A stretch of 64,000 nucleotides of DNA from Camarhynchus parvulus. Lineage: Eukaryota > Chordata > Aves > Passeriformes > Thraupidae. Positions within the stretch are counted from its first letter, which is position 1; every line of letters begins with the position of its first letter. The notes under the pieces were generated by a model. The model was not told the origin of the DNA. It ran no database searches and saw only the letters and a program-made list of their open reading frames with translations. The DNA lies in NCBI RefSeq assembly GCF_901933205.1, contig NC_044573.1, positions 36,242,993-36,306,992 of the forward strand, given 5' to 3'. Shown here one piece after another: positions 62,952 through 64,000 of this stretch. Both the position numbers and the translations under genes were made by a program.

Positions 62952-64000
62952 ATTTCATCTTACTCTACCAGTAAAAGAATGGAGAATCTGGTGCAGTAAT
63001 TGCTCCTTCTGTCTTTCCAAATTAAAGTACAGAAAGTCAAGGTTTGGTCTCAATGGAGAATTGTTCAGAAAACTAGAAGCACTGTCATAAGTACAAAACA
63101 GGTATAAAAGGGTATTAGAAAATAGGCTGAAGGAAGACATTAATGAATTAGAGTAGATGACACTTCAGAGTAGATGATTTCCACTAAAGTTTATTTTTTT
63201 CTAGAGTTTATCTACATTAAAACTAACATGGACCTTTAGAGAAAAGAGAAGGCTAAGGTGATGATCTAGTTTTCTAACAGTTCAAATCAACATCTTCCCT
63301 TTGCAAGACTATAAAATCTGACCTCCAATTTTCCCCCACTAGTTGTTGTAAACTTTCCATAACCTTCACCAGTGGCTTTGTATGGATGTGGAGTGTGGAA
63401 CTAAGATAACAAACACTTGTGTAGACAAATAGCTCTTGAGAAAAATACTTTTGTACAGATTACTCAAAACAACATTTCAGAGAGGCTAAGAAAGCAGTCC
63501 TAAGTGTCCTATGAAAACTCTTCACTATATCAACATAGGCAAGCATAACTCAGGTTGCTTTATAAATAAAATACAATAGGACTGTGTTAAGGACACTCTG
63601 CCATACTTTGACAATAGCAGATCTCTTCCTCTGCAGCATAACATGGTGGTAAAGAGAAGTGGAGGAAGAAGAAAGTCCTACTTCTCTGGGTACCTCTTGC
63701 TTCCCAGCCCTTCCCAAGCACTTAACTGCACCAGAGGCAAGAATTCTCCTCCTTGCCTCAGCACCATCTCCATACAAACAAATAAAATAGCTGAGGGCTC
63801 CTCTAAACGCCAAAAAACAAGGACTGAGGATTAGCATGGCCCTGATACTGCCACAAAGCCTTGTTCAGATATTCAGTCCTCACACTGCAAAACCTATAGT
63901 TGTACATGGAAGGAATTAGCTTTACTGTGTTTTAACAGTCAGACAAGATGATGAAACTTGAAGTCGCTCTCACTTTCCTCTGGTTTCGTTTCTAGGAAAC

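Larger units (their letters stand above)
45653..64000 (-). other. AGPAT4: AGPAT4 5' intron, at least 18.3 kb, continuing beyond the window
   Basis: No open frame or splice context here encodes the expected N-terminal ~60 residues (signal-anchor region), and no CpG-rich promoter is seen, so the first coding exon lies to the right. Contents: a CR1 tail at 48.66 kb, an AT-rich palindromic tract at 54.12 kb, A/C-rich and AAACC repeats near 55.0 and 57.46 kb, an A19 run at 62348 and a CA/CG repeat at 62.93 kb. Long stretches (49-54, 58-62 kb) show nothing I can assign. Confidence 0.8.

Noticed and set aside
1..64000. tRNA genes, CRISPR arrays, operons, bacterial promoters or terminators
   Set aside because: No tRNA B-box with a foldable cloverleaf was noticed, no regularly spaced identical repeats, and gene structure is plainly spliced eukaryotic.

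Overview
This is vertebrate nuclear DNA, most likely from a bird. The coding sequence is split into short exons with GT-AG (once GC-AG) junctions separated by kilobase introns. The interspersed repeats are CR1 LINEs with typical avian 3' ends, plus a solo LTR of a class common in bird genomes. I see no bacterial, plasmid or phage gene organisation and no CRISPR array. The species cannot be settled from this window.

The window holds two convergent, partial protein-coding genes. Positions 1-11.5 kb (+ strand) carry the last six coding exons and the 3'UTR of MAP3K4 (MEKK4). They encode most of the C-terminal serine/threonine kinase domain: the HRD catalytic loop, DFG, APE and the rest of the C-lobe. 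Positions about 12.6-64 kb (- strand) carry AGPAT4 (LPAAT-delta): seven coding exons covering everything except the first ~60 residues. The first coding exon is not in the window, so 45.65-64 kb is read as one long 5' intron that continues beyond the right edge. This tail-to-tail order matches the mammalian MAP3K4-AGPAT4 neighbourhood (human 6q26), which supports both identifications.

Layout: 1-588 intron; 589-10992 MAP3K4 coding exons with introns holding two antisense CR1 copies; 10993-~11520 MAP3K4 3'UTR; ~11.5-12.6 kb short intergenic or overlapping 3'-end zone; ~12.6-15.13 kb probable AGPAT4 3'UTR; 15.135-45.652 kb AGPAT4 coding exons with introns holding a long CR1, a solo LTR and low-complexity tracts; 45.65-64 kb AGPAT4 intron with a CR1 tail and simple repeats.

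The two genes are not a functional unit. MAP3K4 is a stress-MAPK kinase kinase. AGPAT4 acylates lysophosphatidic acid to phosphatidic acid in membranes. I found no undescribed multi-gene system. The observations most worth following are at the level of RNA processing: a duplicated in-frame 5' splice site that would insert six residues into the MAP3K4 catalytic loop, a GC-AG intron and an in-frame tandem acceptor in AGPAT4, a poly(A) hexamer present on both strands at the gene-gene junction, and a perfect 16-bp intronic hairpin.
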